DNA of 64,000 nt from Pegea sp. RAD2-039 (taxonomy: Eukaryota; Chordata; Thaliacea; Salpida; Salpidae), in NCBI GenBank assembly GCA_034620365.1, contig JAQGEQ010000351.1:620001-684000 (forward strand), read 5' to 3'. The notes under the pieces are model-generated. The model was not told the origin of the DNA and made no database searches. It saw only the letters and a program-made list of their open reading frames with translations. The translations under genes were made by a program, and so were the position numbers. Below are positions 62,367-64,000 of the stretch, in pieces; the stretch's first letter is position 1, and each line of letters opens with the position of its first letter.

Positions 62367-64000
62367 ACTTTTAAAGTTTAAAATCAAACTTAAAGTATAA
62401 AACTAATTGAAGTTTAAAAGAAGAATTATTCCATTGTTTTCATGGGTTGTATGCGTCAGTAATCCAATTCAGTATTTACCTCAGAATAAATGAACCACTA
62501 ACTATATCAAATCTATCTCAGGTTAGTTACAAGACACCACGTAATTAACATGACGCAAGACGCATTTCGGAAGAAATGTAAAGACTATTAAGTAGAAATC
62601 AAATTTCATGGTTTAAGAACTACAACCTTTATGAAGTCAAGCTTTAAAAGCCACAAAAAAGTTTATATCGATTAAATAAATTGAAATTGTTGGTCTTCAA
62701 AGATGTTAATTGCTGCTTGGTTCGCTTGAACAATTTCATATTACGTTCATAACTTGTTTTTCTACTCAATTTTTTTATCCTTGTAATTTGAGGTCGTTAT
62801 ATAATAATTGACGTCAACTAACTATTAAGCAGTCCCAATTTTTGTTGTTTTTGTTGTTGTTTTTGTTGTTGTTTATTATGTCAGAAACTCACTTTTTTAT
62901 TTACTACCAAACTAGTAACTTAGATGTGCTTTAAGAGTTTTACAATTGTTTACAAGACGCTGGTTTCTACGACCTAACGATAAAAATAACTAAACACAAA
63001 TCTACCTTAAATTTGAAGTTTCAGCAAAGTTTTCATGAACTTTTTATCTAGGCTTTTACTTTTCAAAGATTAAAGGTAGCTTACTAATTAGTCTCTGCTT
63101 TACCCTTCCACATTTTTTGAAGAAAATATATATAATAGTAACCAAGAGGTTATATATTTTGGTTAACCTTATTTAATTAATCTAATAATAGTTAGAACTA
63201 TATCTGAAGGTCCTTCTGACAAATAATATAATTAACTAATTTTACTTTAAATGTAGGAAGCTGTTTAATTACAAAAATTTCAAAAGAGAAAGAAAACTTA
63301 TTTTCAATAATCAATAAAATATTTCAAATAAAACCAAACATTTTCTTTTAAGAAACTTTTTTCTTTGCTATGTAAAAGAGATTTTTATTCAACAAAGTTT
63401 GTTGGTGATACTTCATCATATGATTTTCTTCAACAATTTTAGTTTTTTTCATTAAACATCACAAAAGAGCTTGAACTAGCTATTTGAATGTGTTAAACTC
63501 ATATTTTCTTTTTGATAAAAACATAATCTCATTTCGGAAAACTCATAAAATACACATTACAACAAATGCTGTCTTATTTTGTGTATAGATGATAAAATTT
63601 TGATAGACTTGAAATAAAAGCCATTTAATTTATGTTGAATTGTCACTAATCACAAACATCTTGACGTTGTTGTCAGCTTTTGCACGTCAATAGTTCTCTA
63701 TATTTCAACCACCTACCTCATATCTAAACTTTAGAAGGTTTTCATCGAGGCTACTCATGCGTAACCTTGACTTATCTGACAGCTCTGTACCTGTTATAAG
63801 TAAACATTATCATTATCACAATATCTCTTGTTGATTTTTCACTAGACTCATATTTGCAAAGCTTTACGTAATATACTCATTTTTTGTCTATGACAAAGTT
63901 TTGTTGCTTGTAGAGTAACATAAAAATTAAAACTGCTTTTACAATTCTGTAATGTTGCACTTACAAATATATCAATACTTTTCGATTTTTGCAAAGATAT
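62367..64000. other. Intergenic or unfinished gene at window end
   Basis: A TGACGTCA palindrome lies at 62809. A G-containing T-rich simple repeat follows it. At 63717-63790 a good exon-like piece exists on the minus strand (acceptor TTATAACAG, donor GAG/GTAGGT; reads TELSDKSRLRMSSLDENLLK), but the plus strand of the same DNA also offers a splice-bounded piece. Any gene would continue past the window. Confidence 0.3.
62839..62874 (+). repeat. Simple repeat of TTTTTGTTG type
   Basis: About 36 bp made of alternating TTG and TTTTTG blocks (TTTTTGTTGTTTTTGTTGTT pattern). Low-complexity sequence with no further meaning visible. Confidence 0.85.

Noticed and set aside
1-64000. CRISPR arrays, bacterial operons and ribosome-binding sites
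   Set aside because: Spliced genes and animal families show eukaryotic nuclear DNA. No regularly spaced repeats were seen.

Overview
The window is AT-rich (by eye roughly 25-30% GC) nuclear DNA of an animal. The genes are split by GT-AG introns, many only 43-65 bp long. The families present (KDM2-type JmjC/CXXC demethylase, BTB-BACK-kelch, Ly6/uPAR with a GPI tail, NHE6/7/9 exchanger, p47, LPCAT3-like MBOAT) point to a metazoan with fairly compact genes, and broken non-LTR retrotransposons lie between them. I cannot place the species from sequence alone. All exon models were built by hand from splice consensus, reading phase and family resemblance; no transcript evidence was available.

Layout. 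1.9-3.4 kb (+): a short KDM2-like histone demethylase with JmjC and CXXC only. 9.5-13.35 kb (+): an eight-exon, roughly four-pass membrane protein of uncertain family. 17.9-22.0 kb (-): a ten-exon BTB-BACK-kelch protein. 25.15-25.93 kb (-): a five-exon GPI-anchored Ly6/uPAR protein whose small exons are easily missed. 28.67-33.3 kb (+): a fourteen-exon endosomal Na+/H+ exchanger (SLC9A6/7/9 type), with a near-identical 245-bp direct repeat upstream and in its last intron. 34.3-35.2 kb (+): a LINE 3' fragment. 37.05-38.2 kb (+): intronless p47 (NSFL1C), followed 253 bp later by a thirteen-exon LPCAT3-like acyltransferase (38.44-41.47 kb). 42.6-44.0 kb (-): a four-exon two-pass membrane protein. 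45-48.1 kb: a second, longer LINE copy on the minus strand ending in a TTTA-type tail, beside an older reverse-transcriptase relic. 49.3-58.7 kb (-): a five-exon gene for a small secreted, helix-rich protein, with a TATA box and a cAMP-response-element palindrome at its 5' end. 61.46-62.37 kb (+): a weakly supported three-exon candidate.

Most genes are unrelated housekeeping functions: chromatin (KDM2), ubiquitin adaptor (kelch), p97 cofactor (p47), endosomal pH (NHE) and membrane lipid remodelling (LPCAT3). The two secreted or surface candidates (Ly6-GPI and the helical secreted protein) are the least standard. The helical gene, with basic cleavage-like sites, a CRE/TATA promoter and a local excess of perfect TGACGTCA palindromes, is my best candidate for something undescribed. 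Long stretches between genes hold nothing I can support beyond decayed reading frames.
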